Assembly: GCF_000968375.1 (NCBI RefSeq)
Contig: NZ_CP009933.1
Coordinates: 3,720,001-3,784,000, forward strand
Length of the DNA: 64,000 bases
Source: Clostridium scatologenes
Lineage (GTDB): Bacteria > Bacillota > Clostridia > Clostridiales > Clostridiaceae
Reading direction: 5' to 3'
In this document: positions 25,840 through 34,506 of the stretch, piece after piece
Position numbering within the stretch: position 1 is the first letter of the stretch
How the letters are laid out: every line of letters starts with the position of its first letter
Notes under the pieces: generated by a model
Database searches by the model: none
Told to the model about the DNA's origin: nothing
What the model saw: the letters and a program-made list of their open reading frames with translations, nothing else
Program-made: the position numbers and the translations under genes

Positions 25840-26907
25840 ATGCCTCACCCTGCTAAAGAGTGTAATATAACCTTATTATCTGAAGAAAATGTACAAAAAT
25901 ACGTACTTCCGCACTATGAACTTAATGAAGCACAAATAGAAAGAGTTAAATTTAAAAATACAGATAAGCAAAGAGCTGTTTATAGAGTAGACCATTTGGA
26001 TAAAACTTATTGTTTAAAAAAAGTTTACTTTTCAAAACAAGAATTATTATTTGTCTATTCTGCCATAGAATGGTTTTTTAGAAACGATATAAATGTTCCA
26101 AGGATACTTCCTAATAATAATAGAGGTAGATTTGTTGATTTTAATAATATGTTATTTATACTAACTCCATGGATAGAAGGTATTAAATGTGATTACGATA
26201 TTAAAGAACATATTACTTCATCTATAACTAACTTATCACTGATGCACGTTAAAGGTAAAAATTTTGTACCTATAACTGGAAGTTCACTCAGAAAAAACTT
26301 AGAAAACTTTCCCTATTCCATCAATAAACATTTTCAACAGATTTTAAACTGTTCTAATCTTGCATTTAAATACAAAGATAAATTTTCAAAATTATTTCTA
26401 CAACATTTTAGCATTAATTCTTTATTAGCTGAAATTTCAGTAAAAGCATCTTCAACTATGCGTAAAGAAAACCTTAGCTTATCACTATGTCATCTTGATT
26501 ATGTAAATAAAAATATAATTTTCGATGGAAATAACAATATATGGGTTATAGATTTTGATAAATGTGGCATAGATTATTGTTGTCATGATATTTCCTATTT
26601 TCTTAGAAGATTGCTCCGAAGAACTAATAATAATTGGAACTTGGACATTACAATAGAATGCTTAGATTTATATGATAATATTAATCCACTAACCATAGAT
26701 GACTATAAGTATATTTTTTCATACTTATGTTTTCCACAAAAATACTGGAAATTATCAAGAGATTATTATAATAATATGTCCAAATGTAACCATAATTCTT
26801 TTTTTTATCTGCTTAAAAATTCTTTAGAATACGATAACAATCAATTAGATTTTGCAATGAAATTTGGAAAATACATTGAAAATAAATTTAAGACTAAAAT
26901 AATATAA
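25840..26907 (+). CDS. CotS/YutH-family spore coat kinase-like protein
   Basis: About 355 residues with an aminoglycoside phosphotransferase-like fold. CHLDYVNKNIIF is the catalytic loop (H-x-D…N) and VIDFDKCG the metal-binding Asp. This is the layout of CotS, CotI and YutH coat proteins, suggesting spore-surface location or processing of a small substrate. The ATG at 25840 is preceded by AAGGAG, with a rather long 11-base spacer; a TTG at 25828 overlaps that ribosome site. Plus strand, against the flow of the surrounding operons. Confidence 0.85.
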   Translation: MPHPAKECNITLLSEENVQKYVLPHYELNEAQIERVKFKNTDKQRAVYRVDHLDKTYCLKKVYFSKQELLFVYSAIEWFFRNDINVPRILPNNNRGRFVDFNNMLFILTPWIEGIKCDYDIKEHITSSITNLSLMHVKGKNFVPITGSSLRKNLENFPYSINKHFQQILNCSNLAFKYKDKFSKLFLQHFSINSLLAEISVKASSTMRKENLSLSLCHLDYVNKNIIFDGNNNIWVIDFDKCGIDYCCHDISYFLRRLLRRTNNNWNLDITIECLDLYDNINPLTIDDYKYIFSYLCFPQKYWKLSRDYYNNMSKCNHNSFFYLLKNSLEYDNNQLDFAMKFGKYIENKFKTKII

Positions 26908-26908
26908 T

Positions 26909-26940
26909 AAAACTGCTGACTTAATAAAGCCAGCAGTTTA
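26909..26940. terminator. Bidirectional terminator between CotS-like gene and ppdK
   Basis: AAACTGCTG / CAGCAGTTT with a 12-base loop, flanked by A-rich and T-rich tails. It lies between convergent stops at 26907 and 26946. Confidence 0.75.
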
Positions 26941-26945
26941 ATATT

Positions 26946-29579
26946 TTACTTTCTTGGATTTTTAATTTGAGCTTGTGCAGCAGCAAGTCTTGCTACTGGG
27001 ACTCTAAATGGTGAACATGATACATAATCAAGTCCAACATTGTGGCAAAATTCAACAGAAGATGGATCTCCGCCATGTTCTCCACATATTCCAAGATGGA
27101 TATCTGGTCTTGTTTGTCTTCCAAGCTCTACACCCATCTTAACAAGCTTACCAACTCCATTTTGATCTAATTTCTGGAATGGATCAAATTCATATATCTT
27201 CTTATCATAGTAATCACCTAAGAATTTACCTGCATCGTCTCTTGAGAAACCAAATGCCAACTGAGTTAAATCATTTGTTCCAAATGAGAAGAATTCAGCT
27301 TCTTGAGCTATTTCATCAGCTGTAATAGCAGCTCTTGGTATTTCTATCATAGTACCTACTAAGTATTTTAATTCAATACCTGATTTATCTATTATTTCAT
27401 TAGCAACTCTTACAACTATATCCTTTACAAATTTTAATTCCTTAATCTCTCCAATAAGTGGAATCATTATTTCAGGAACTATATCGTAATTCTTTCGCTT
27501 TTTAACATCTATAGCTGCTTCTATTACTGCTCTTGTTTGCATTTCTGCTATTTCAGGATAAGATACTGCAAGTCTGCATCCTCTATGTCCCATCATTGGA
27601 TTAACTTCATGTAAAGATGCAACTGTTGACTTTAATTCTTCAAAGCCTACTTCCATTTCTTTAGCTAAATCTTTAATATCTTCTTCATCATTAGGTAAGA
27701 ATTCATGTAGTGGTGGATCCAAGAATCTTATAGTTACTGGTCTACCTTCCATAGCTTCATAAATTCCTATAAAGTCTTCTCTTTGCATTGGTAATAATTT
27801 ATTTAAAGCTTTTCTTCTTTGCTCTTCAGTTTTTGAAATTATCATTTCTCTAACTGCTGGTATTCTATCTTCATCAAAGAACATATGCTCTGTTCTGCAA
27901 AGTCCTACACCTTGTGCTCCAAATTTAACTGCATGCATTGCATCTCTTGGAGTATCTGCGTTAGTTCTAACTGCCATTGTTCTTATTTCATCTGCCCAAG
28001 CCATAAACGTTCCAAAATAGCCACTAATTTCTGGTTCTACTGTTTTGATTGCTTTACCATATACATTTCCTGTACTACCATCTAGTGATATATAATCTCC
28101 CTTATGGTACACATTTCCGCTTACTTCAAAAGTCTCATTCTTTTCATTTATTCTTATATCACCACAACCAGCTACACAGCAAGTTCCCATACCTCTTGCA
28201 ACTACTGCTGCATGTGAAGTCATTCCACCTCTAACTGTTAGTATTCCTTCAGCTGCAACCATTCCTTCTATATCCTCAGGTGAAGTCTCTAATCTTACTA
28301 GTATAACCTTTTCTCCTTGTTCATGATGTTCTTTGGCATCTTCTGCTGTAAAGTAAACCTTACCACAAGCAGCTCCTGGTGATGCTGGTAATCCTTTAGC
28401 TATTACTTTTGCAATTTTTATCTCTTCTTGATCGAAATTGGGATGTAACAGCGCATCAAGTTGTTTAGGATCAACCTTTAATATAGCTTCTTCTTTTGTA
28501 ATTAAACCTTCACTAACCATATCAACAGCTACTTTTAATGCAGCTTGAGCTGTTCTCTTACCGTTTCTTGTTTGCAAAAAATATAATTTGCCTTGCTCTA
28601 TAGTAAATTCCATATCCTGCATATCTTTATAATGGTTTTCAAGATTCTGTGCTATAGTCATAAACTGATCATAACATTCTGGCAAATCCTGTTTTAATTT
28701 TGCAATTGGTTGAGGTGTTCTTATACCTGCAACCACATCTTCACCTTGTGCATTAATCAAATATTCTCCAAATATAAGTTTTTCACCAGTAGCTGGATTT
28801 CTAGTAAATGCAACACCTGTTCCTGATGTTTCTCCCATATTACCAAATACCATTGATTGAACATTTACAGCAGTTCCCCAATCTCCTGGTATATCATTCA
28901 ATCTTCTATAAACAATAGCTCTTGGGTTATCCCAAGAACTAAATACTGCAGTTATAGCTTCTATTAACTGTTCTTTAGGCTCTTGCGGAAATGGCTTGCC
29001 CATTTCTTTCATGTATATATTTTTAAATTGTTTTACTACTTCTTTTAAATCTGAAGCACTTAAATCTGTATCAAATTTAGCTCCTTTAACTTCTTTAACT
29101 TTGTCTAGTACATCTTCAAATTTTCTTTTTTCAATCCCCATAACTACATCTGAAAACATTTGTATAAATCTTCTATAAGAATCATAAGCAAATCTTTCAT
29201 TATTTGTTAGCCTACTTAGACCTTCTACTGTATTATCATTTAATCCTAAATTTAAAATTGTATCCATCATTCCTGGCATTGAAACTCTGGCCCCTGATCT
29301 TACAGAAACTAATAAAGGATTTTCTACATTTCCAAACTTTTTATTTGTCTTTTCTTCCATAGTACTCAATGCTCTATAAACCTGAGAAACTATATCTTCA
29401 TTTATTACTTTACCATCTTCATAATATTTAGTGCAGGCTTCAGTGGACACTGTAAAACCTTGCGGAACTGGTATCCCCAAGTTTGTCATTTCTGCAAGAT
29501 TAGCACCTTTTCCACCTAACAAATTTCTCATCGTGGCATTACCTTCACTAAAAAGATAAACATATTTTTTGTTTTCCAT
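26946..29579 (-). CDS. ppdK: Pyruvate, phosphate dikinase
   Basis: 877 residues, full length. Interconverts pyruvate, ATP and Pi with PEP, AMP and PPi. The N-terminal ATP-grasp domain, the central swivelling phosphohistidine (GGMTSHAAVVARGMG), and the C-terminal TIM-barrel CGEHGGDP with its catalytic Cys are all visible. The ATG at 29579 has AAGGGG 9 bases upstream; an ATG at 29588 sits next to that site. A CcpN-like regulator gene precedes it by 75 bases. Confidence 0.97.
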   Translation of the reverse strand: MENKKYVYLFSEGNATMRNLLGGKGANLAEMTNLGIPVPQGFTVSTEACTKYYEDGKVINEDIVSQVYRALSTMEEKTNKKFGNVENPLLVSVRSGARVSMPGMMDTILNLGLNDNTVEGLSRLTNNERFAYDSYRRFIQMFSDVVMGIEKRKFEDVLDKVKEVKGAKFDTDLSASDLKEVVKQFKNIYMKEMGKPFPQEPKEQLIEAITAVFSSWDNPRAIVYRRLNDIPGDWGTAVNVQSMVFGNMGETSGTGVAFTRNPATGEKLIFGEYLINAQGEDVVAGIRTPQPIAKLKQDLPECYDQFMTIAQNLENHYKDMQDMEFTIEQGKLYFLQTRNGKRTAQAALKVAVDMVSEGLITKEEAILKVDPKQLDALLHPNFDQEEIKIAKVIAKGLPASPGAACGKVYFTAEDAKEHHEQGEKVILVRLETSPEDIEGMVAAEGILTVRGGMTSHAAVVARGMGTCCVAGCGDIRINEKNETFEVSGNVYHKGDYISLDGSTGNVYGKAIKTVEPEISGYFGTFMAWADEIRTMAVRTNADTPRDAMHAVKFGAQGVGLCRTEHMFFDEDRIPAVREMIISKTEEQRRKALNKLLPMQREDFIGIYEAMEGRPVTIRFLDPPLHEFLPNDEEDIKDLAKEMEVGFEELKSTVASLHEVNPMMGHRGCRLAVSYPEIAEMQTRAVIEAAIDVKKRKNYDIVPEIMIPLIGEIKELKFVKDIVVRVANEIIDKSGIELKYLVGTMIEIPRAAITADEIAQEAEFFSFGTNDLTQLAFGFSRDDAGKFLGDYYDKKIYEFDPFQKLDQNGVGKLVKMGVELGRQTRPDIHLGICGEHGGDPSSVEFCHNVGLDYVSCSPFRVPVARLAAAQAQIKNPRK

Positions 29580-29663
29580 AAGTAACATCCCCTTTGATTG
29601 TTTTTTTGCTATATTTTTTGTATATGTTAACGGATATTCACCCGTTACCTAACAATTTGTAAT

Positions 29664-30305
29664 TTAGCTATTTTCCCCCATTTTTACAAACAATCTTGTT
29701 ATATTAGTTTTAGAAACCTTGCCAACAATTCTAAGTATTTCCTTTGCACCATTATAAGACTTTTCTACTACAGGTAAACTATCTACTTCATGTTCCATTA
29801 TTTTATGTGCAGCTAAATATGCATTATCCTCTTTTTCAACAAACACAATATTAGGCATCCTAGTCATTATTATGCCTACAGGTACTTTATGCATATCTGT
29901 ACCACCCATAGCTATTTTAAGAAAATCTTTTCTTGAAACAGCACCAGTAAGTACTCCATTATTTTCTATAAATAGTGTTCCTACATCATTCAAAAATAAA
30001 TGTACTATGGCATCATATACTGTTGTATTTTCATCCACTACTACAGGCTTAGACATTATATCCTGTACCTTTATATTTCTTATATAATCATATACTAAAC
30101 TATAAGAAGGCTTTTGTGAGTATATATATCCAACCTTTGGCTTTGCCTCTAATATATTTGTCATAGTTAATACAGCCAAATCTGGTCTTAGTGCAGCCCT
30201 AGTGACATTTAATTTGGATGCTAGTTTTTCACTTGTTATAGGTTCATTCTCTTTTACTAATTTTATTATTTGTTCCTGCCTTGGTGATAACTTAATAATG
30301 TTCAC
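29664..30305 (-). CDS. HTH-CBS regulator (CcpN-like)
   Basis: 213 residues: an N-terminal winged helix (LSPRQEQIIKLV, then TSEKLASKLNVTRAALRPDLAVL), then two CBS domains (about 75-130 and 140-210). CcpN of Bacillus has this layout and represses gluconeogenic genes. Being upstream of ppdK, a PEP-forming enzyme, suggests the same logic here. The GTG at 30305 abuts GGGAGG, a rather short spacing. Confidence 0.85.
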   Translation of the reverse strand: MNIIKLSPRQEQIIKLVKENEPITSEKLASKLNVTRAALRPDLAVLTMTNILEAKPKVGYIYSQKPSYSLVYDYIRNIKVQDIMSKPVVVDENTTVYDAIVHLFLNDVGTLFIENNGVLTGAVSRKDFLKIAMGGTDMHKVPVGIIMTRMPNIVFVEKEDNAYLAAHKIMEHEVDSLPVVEKSYNGAKEILRIVGKVSKTNITRLFVKMGENS

Positions 30306-30733
30306 CCTCCCTCTTTATCCTTAACTTTTTAAATAAAAATTTTAGTTAAAGAAGTTTTACTCAGCTTTAGTGTGTTATATGTACTTACTATTATTATAAC
30401 ATTATACAACAATAAGTAGTATATAACTTTTATTTTTTGTTTTAAATTGACTGAATATTCTACATTAATTATACTTTTCTTTAATTCTCATTAATTATCT
30501 TTAAATTTCATTTATCAACAATTAACCCAAATTATGTATTTTTTACACTGCATAAAAAATCAGCAATGAAAATCTTATTCTTTGACTATCCATTACAATA
30601 ATCTAGTCTTATATTTCTAGAATAATGAACACATATATCTCTGAATAACGATCTCTAAGCATTAGGCTAAATAAAATTATAACCTAATGCTTAGAAATTT
30701 ATTTATCGCTGACTTTATAATTATTTTTCACTC
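30306..30733. other. 428-base non-coding gap with one hairpin
   Basis: No gene seen. A strong stem CTAAGCATTAGG / CCTAATGCTTAG lies at 30655-30694 with a 16-base loop and no T run in either direction, between the DUF4342 stop and the regulator gene start. It may be a weak terminator. The rest is AT-rich. Confidence 0.5.
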
Positions 30734-31309
30734 TTACTTATCCTTGTCATTATTTTCTATGTCATCAAATTTTACAGTATAGCTATAAGTATTTTCCTCT
30801 TTTTTATTTTCATTTTTACCTGAAAATTTTTCTTTTACAGTATTAGCAGCATCAAATACCTTATCTTTTACATCTTGCATTGTATCTTTTACATTAGTTT
30901 TTATAACTTTATTTACTATTTCTATAGTTCCATCATCCTTAGTAATTTCTATAGTAACTTTAGTAAACACTGCTGTTAATATACCTATTGCAATAAGTGG
31001 TGGCCATATTAATACTGTTAAAGTGGCTGCAATACCTGCATTAACAGGAATATCAACAACTATTTTATCATCTTTTTTTATCTTTATTCTATTTATGTTG
31101 CCTTTTTTAACTAGATCCTTTATCCAATCTAAAAATTCATCCTTTGTGGTATATATGTCATTCATAGTTGATTTTTTATTTTGCTCAAGATATATTAATG
31201 CATCCACTACATTTGCTTCACAAACCTCCAAGGCTTCCTTAGCTTCTGTATAAGTAACTCCTGTTCTCTCTCTTATGATATCAATTTTTTCTAATGTAAT
31301 TTCACTCAT
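30734..31309 (-). CDS. UBA-like plus DUF4342 protein
   Basis: 191 residues. The N-terminus (LEKIDIIRERTGVTYTEAKEALE, then ANVVDALIYLEQN) is a UBA-like helical fold, also seen in EF-Ts. A beta-rich DUF4342 domain with a hydrophobic segment (NAGIAATLTVLIWPPLIAIGILTAV) follows. Function unknown. It has an AGGAGTGAAGT ribosome site and precedes the regulator and ppdK genes on the same strand. Confidence 0.85.
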   Translation of the reverse strand: MSEITLEKIDIIRERTGVTYTEAKEALEVCEANVVDALIYLEQNKKSTMNDIYTTKDEFLDWIKDLVKKGNINRIKIKKDDKIVVDIPVNAGIAATLTVLIWPPLIAIGILTAVFTKVTIEITKDDGTIEIVNKVIKTNVKDTMQDVKDKVFDAANTVKEKFSGKNENKKEENTYSYTVKFDDIENNDKDK

Positions 31310-31360
31310 TTACTTCACTCCTTTTTAATAGTTTATCACTTATATAATTTAAATTTTACA

Positions 31361-32122
31361 TCATTCAAATTTTGTTAAACAATTAAGTATATCCAAGCTT
31401 TTAGGTCTTCTAAAATAACTTTGATCAATAAATTGAAATAATACTTTGTAGAGCTCATCTTTTATTTCTTTTGATAAATTAACTCTATATACATTTTCTA
31501 GAGGAATTTTAGATAAATATTTAAGAGCATTATATGCTGGATAACTTACATTAATGCCATTGACTTTTGCACATTCATTACAAATCCCTCCAGAATACTG
31601 TAAACTTATATAGTTAGAAGTATTTATTTTTTTTCTACACATACAGCAATGTTCTAAATTAAAACCATATCCTGTAGTTTGTAACGCCTTTATTTCAAAA
31701 GCCCTTGCTAAAATTTCTATATCAACAACTTTATTCTTTAAAAAGTAAAAAGCTGTAATTAGTAATTTAAAAAGTTCTCTATTACTTTCTTCATCTTGCA
31801 TAGATATGTCTATAATTTCACAAAAATAAGATGCATAAGTCAATTTATCTAAATCATTAAGTAATTCTTGAAATGAATCTATAACTGTACTTTCATTAAT
31901 TACATAAAGACTTTTCCCTTTGTAAACTACATAGTCTCCGTATGAAAATTGCAAAGTGCTAGTAAACAATTTATTACTACTTTTCTTTGAACCTTTCGCA
32001 ATAGTAGATATTTTTCCTAATTTTTCGCTAAACAGCCAAACAAGTTTGTCTGATTCCTTTATATCTTGAGTTTTTATAACTACAGCCCTGGTCTTAAATA
32101 TGGACAGAAAACCACCCCCCAC
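31361..32122 (-). CDS. recO: DNA repair protein RecO
   Basis: Recombination mediator that loads RecA with RecF/RecR. The N-terminal OB fold reads SIFKTRAVVIKTQDIKESDKLVWLF, and the C-terminal half has a zinc site with CCMCRK and CNEC. The start is doubtful: the GTG at 32122 runs into the G-rich ribosome site (GGGGGGTGG), whereas homology points to the CTG at 32107 (then SIFKT). The latter sits four bases after the SD. CTG is a rare start codon. Confidence 0.92.
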   Translation of the reverse strand: MGGGFLSIFKTRAVVIKTQDIKESDKLVWLFSEKLGKISTIAKGSKKSSNKLFTSTLQFSYGDYVVYKGKSLYVINESTVIDSFQELLNDLDKLTYASYFCEIIDISMQDEESNRELFKLLITAFYFLKNKVVDIEILARAFEIKALQTTGYGFNLEHCCMCRKKINTSNYISLQYSGGICNECAKVNGINVSYPAYNALKYLSKIPLENVYRVNLSKEIKDELYKVLFQFIDQSYFRRPKSLDILNCLTKFE

Positions 32123-32211
32123 ATTTTACAATTTTTATAATATACTTTAAGAATTAGTAATCAAATATATATTTCGTACTCTAAATATATTATATACTTA
32201 GTGCATACAAT

Positions 32212-33093
32212 TTATTTATAACCAAGTTCTTTTAAAATACTTGAACTATCTCTCCACTCTTTCTTTACTTTAACCCAAAGCTTCAAATTAACTCTAGCTT
32301 GCAAAAATTTTTCTATATCTTGTCTAGCATAAGTGGATATTTTCTTAAGCATAGAACCATTCTTTCCTATTATTATACCTTTATGTGAATCTTTTTCGCA
32401 CAGTATAGTGGCATCTATATGATACATACCCTTTTCATCCTTTTTCATAGATATAATTTCTACAGCTGTGCCATGTGGTACTTCTTGAGAAAGTAATCTT
32501 AAGGCTTTTTCTCTTATAGTTTCCGCTACAACAAATCTTTCTTGTTGATCTGTAATCATATCTTCTGGATAATATTTAGGTCCTTCATTCATATACTTTA
32601 CCATAAGTTCTTTTAATTCATCTACATTTTTTCCTTTTAACGCAGATATAGGTATAATTTCTGCAAAACTAAACACCTTTGAGTAATTATCTAAAGTTTT
32701 TGCAACTCTTTCTTGAGTATTTTCATCAATTTTATTTAAAACTAAAAATACAGGTACATTACATTCTTTTAATTGTTCAAGTATGTACATATCGCCTTTT
32801 CCAATTTCATCTTCTGGGTTTGTAAGAAATAGTATTAAATCTACTTCTTTTACCGAATCCTGCGCTATTTTAACCATAAATTCGCCAAGTTTATGTTTTG
32901 GTTTATGAATACCTGGAGTATCAACAAATACAAGTTGAAAATCTTTTTCTGTAAGTATAGTTTGTATATTATTTCTAGTTGTTTGAGGCTTACAAGAAAC
33001 AATGGATAATTTTTCTCCCATTATTGAATTTAATAGTGTTGACTTTCCAACATTAGGCCTTCCTATTATAGTTATAAATCCTGATTTAAACAT
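32212..33093 (-). CDS. era: GTPase Era
   Basis: 293 residues. The G1 motif GRPNVGKST, G3 DTPGIHKPKH, G4 NKID and the C-terminal KH domain (KGIIIGKNGSMLKKI) are present. Era binds 16S rRNA in 30S assembly. The gene starts 171 bases after the DgkA-PAP2 gene. Confidence 0.96.
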   Translation of the reverse strand: MFKSGFITIIGRPNVGKSTLLNSIMGEKLSIVSCKPQTTRNNIQTILTEKDFQLVFVDTPGIHKPKHKLGEFMVKIAQDSVKEVDLILFLTNPEDEIGKGDMYILEQLKECNVPVFLVLNKIDENTQERVAKTLDNYSKVFSFAEIIPISALKGKNVDELKELMVKYMNEGPKYYPEDMITDQQERFVVAETIREKALRLLSQEVPHGTAVEIISMKKDEKGMYHIDATILCEKDSHKGIIIGKNGSMLKKISTYARQDIEKFLQARVNLKLWVKVKKEWRDSSSILKELGYK

Positions 33094-33264
33094 AAATTCT
33101 CTCCTTATTTCTGTAATCTTTCTTAAGTAAAAAGTTTATACTAATATTTTTTCTATATTTCTAATATTTATTATAAGTAAGTTGTAAATAAATTATAGCA
33201 CTATCCCCATTCATTGCAACATTTTATTTTACTAATCTCTGCAACATGAATAGTTCAAAGCTTT

Positions 33265-33975
33265 TTATCCGAATATTCTAAACAATAATATAGTAACTAA
33301 AATTCCAAAAATTCCTCCTGCAATAACTTCAATTATAGAATGTACTTCCGAATCCACTCTACTTTGAGCAACTATAAAAGCTAATATATAACTTAAAACC
33401 ACTACCGCCAATTGTCCAGTGATAAGTGCTATAGTAGTAGCTATAGAAAAAGCTATTGCACTGTGACCACTTGGCATACCTCCTTTAAGAGGTGTTCCTT
33501 CTCCAAAAATAGCTTTTGCTACTAAAGTAGTTATACATACAATAGCCAGTATTATAAAAATAACATGTGGGCTAGTACTTTTTACTTTCATTATCAATAT
33601 GAAGTTTATATACTTCAATTTATCCCAAAATATTATATATCCTACAACTATAGCATTTATGGCTGTTACTAGAACTCCACCAGCTGCCACATTTTTAGCA
33701 ACTTTCACCAAGGGATGGTAGTAATTTGTTGTAGCATCTACAGCAAACTCTATAGCTGTGTTTATAAGTTCCGCCATAATTACCATACTGATAGTTATTG
33801 TTATGGCTAAAAGTTCTATTTTACTTAAATCATAAAAAAAGCAGGCAGTTAGTACCAATAGAGCCGCAATCATATGTATTTTCATGTTTCTCTGAGTTCT
33901 AACTGCATATATAATTCCTTCTATAGCATAGTTGAAACTGTCAAGTAGTTTTCTAACTTCTCTCATAATTTTCAT
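33265..33975 (-). CDS. Fusion of undecaprenol/diacylglycerol kinase and PAP2 phosphatase
   Basis: 236 residues. The N-terminal half is DgkA-type (FNYAIEGIIYAVRTQRN, then MAELINTAIEFAVD with the kinase glutamates). The C-terminal half is a PAP2 lipid phosphatase-like domain with KGGMPSGHSA and SRVDSEVHS. Together they could recycle undecaprenyl phosphate by both routes, phosphorylation of undecaprenol and hydrolysis of its pyrophosphate. The start ATG at 33975 lacks a strong ribosome site; coupling to ybeY, 19 bases upstream, is likely. Confidence 0.9.
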   Translation of the reverse strand: MKIMREVRKLLDSFNYAIEGIIYAVRTQRNMKIHMIAALLVLTACFFYDLSKIELLAITITISMVIMAELINTAIEFAVDATTNYYHPLVKVAKNVAAGGVLVTAINAIVVGYIIFWDKLKYINFILIMKVKSTSPHVIFIILAIVCITTLVAKAIFGEGTPLKGGMPSGHSAIAFSIATTIALITGQLAVVVLSYILAFIVAQSRVDSEVHSIIEVIAGGIFGILVTILLFRIFG

Positions 33976-33994
33976 CTACTTTCTTTATATGAAT

Positions 33995-34495
33995 TTATCT
34001 TGTTAAATGGAACTTTTCTAATATTTGCTCCTCTCTTTTTCTCATAACTGATTTTTCATCCTCTTCCATATGATCATATCCTAACAAATGGAGTACTGAA
34101 TGTATTGTAAGATAAATTACTTCTCTAATAAATGAATGATTAAATTCTAAACTTTGTTCACTTGCTTTTTCAAGAGAAAGTACTATATCTCCTAGCACCA
34201 AGCTTCCTTCATCTAAATCTACATGTGAAAAATTAAAATCTTTATAAATATCTTTAAATACCTTTCCCTTTTCATAGTCTAACATCGGAAAAGAAAGTAC
34301 ATCTGTAACTTTATCAATATTTCTATTTTCCTTATTTATTTCTTTTATTTTTTCATTATCAACAAATATAATACTTACTTCACAAGGGATATTAACCTTT
34401 TCTTCCCGTAATGCATATTCAATAATATTTACTATATTTTTTTCTATTTCATCTGAAACTTCTATTTTACTTTGTCTATTATCTATAAAAATCAT
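33995..34495 (-). CDS. ybeY: Endoribonuclease YbeY
   Basis: 166-residue metal-dependent rRNA maturation and quality-control RNase. The H-x3-H-x5-H zinc motif is visible in TIHSVLHLLGYDH. It starts 11 bases after the PgpH gene. Confidence 0.96.
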   Translation of the reverse strand: MIFIDNRQSKIEVSDEIEKNIVNIIEYALREEKVNIPCEVSIIFVDNEKIKEINKENRNIDKVTDVLSFPMLDYEKGKVFKDIYKDFNFSHVDLDEGSLVLGDIVLSLEKASEQSLEFNHSFIREVIYLTIHSVLHLLGYDHMEEDEKSVMRKREEQILEKFHLTR

Positions 34496-34506
34496 ACTGA
34501 CACTCC

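Noticed and set aside
27885..29178. Plus-strand frames across ppdK
   Set aside because: Antisense shadows of a strongly conserved gene.
30655..30694. Strong stem as terminator of the DUF4342 gene
   Set aside because: No T run on the expected side, so I list it only as a hairpin within the gap.
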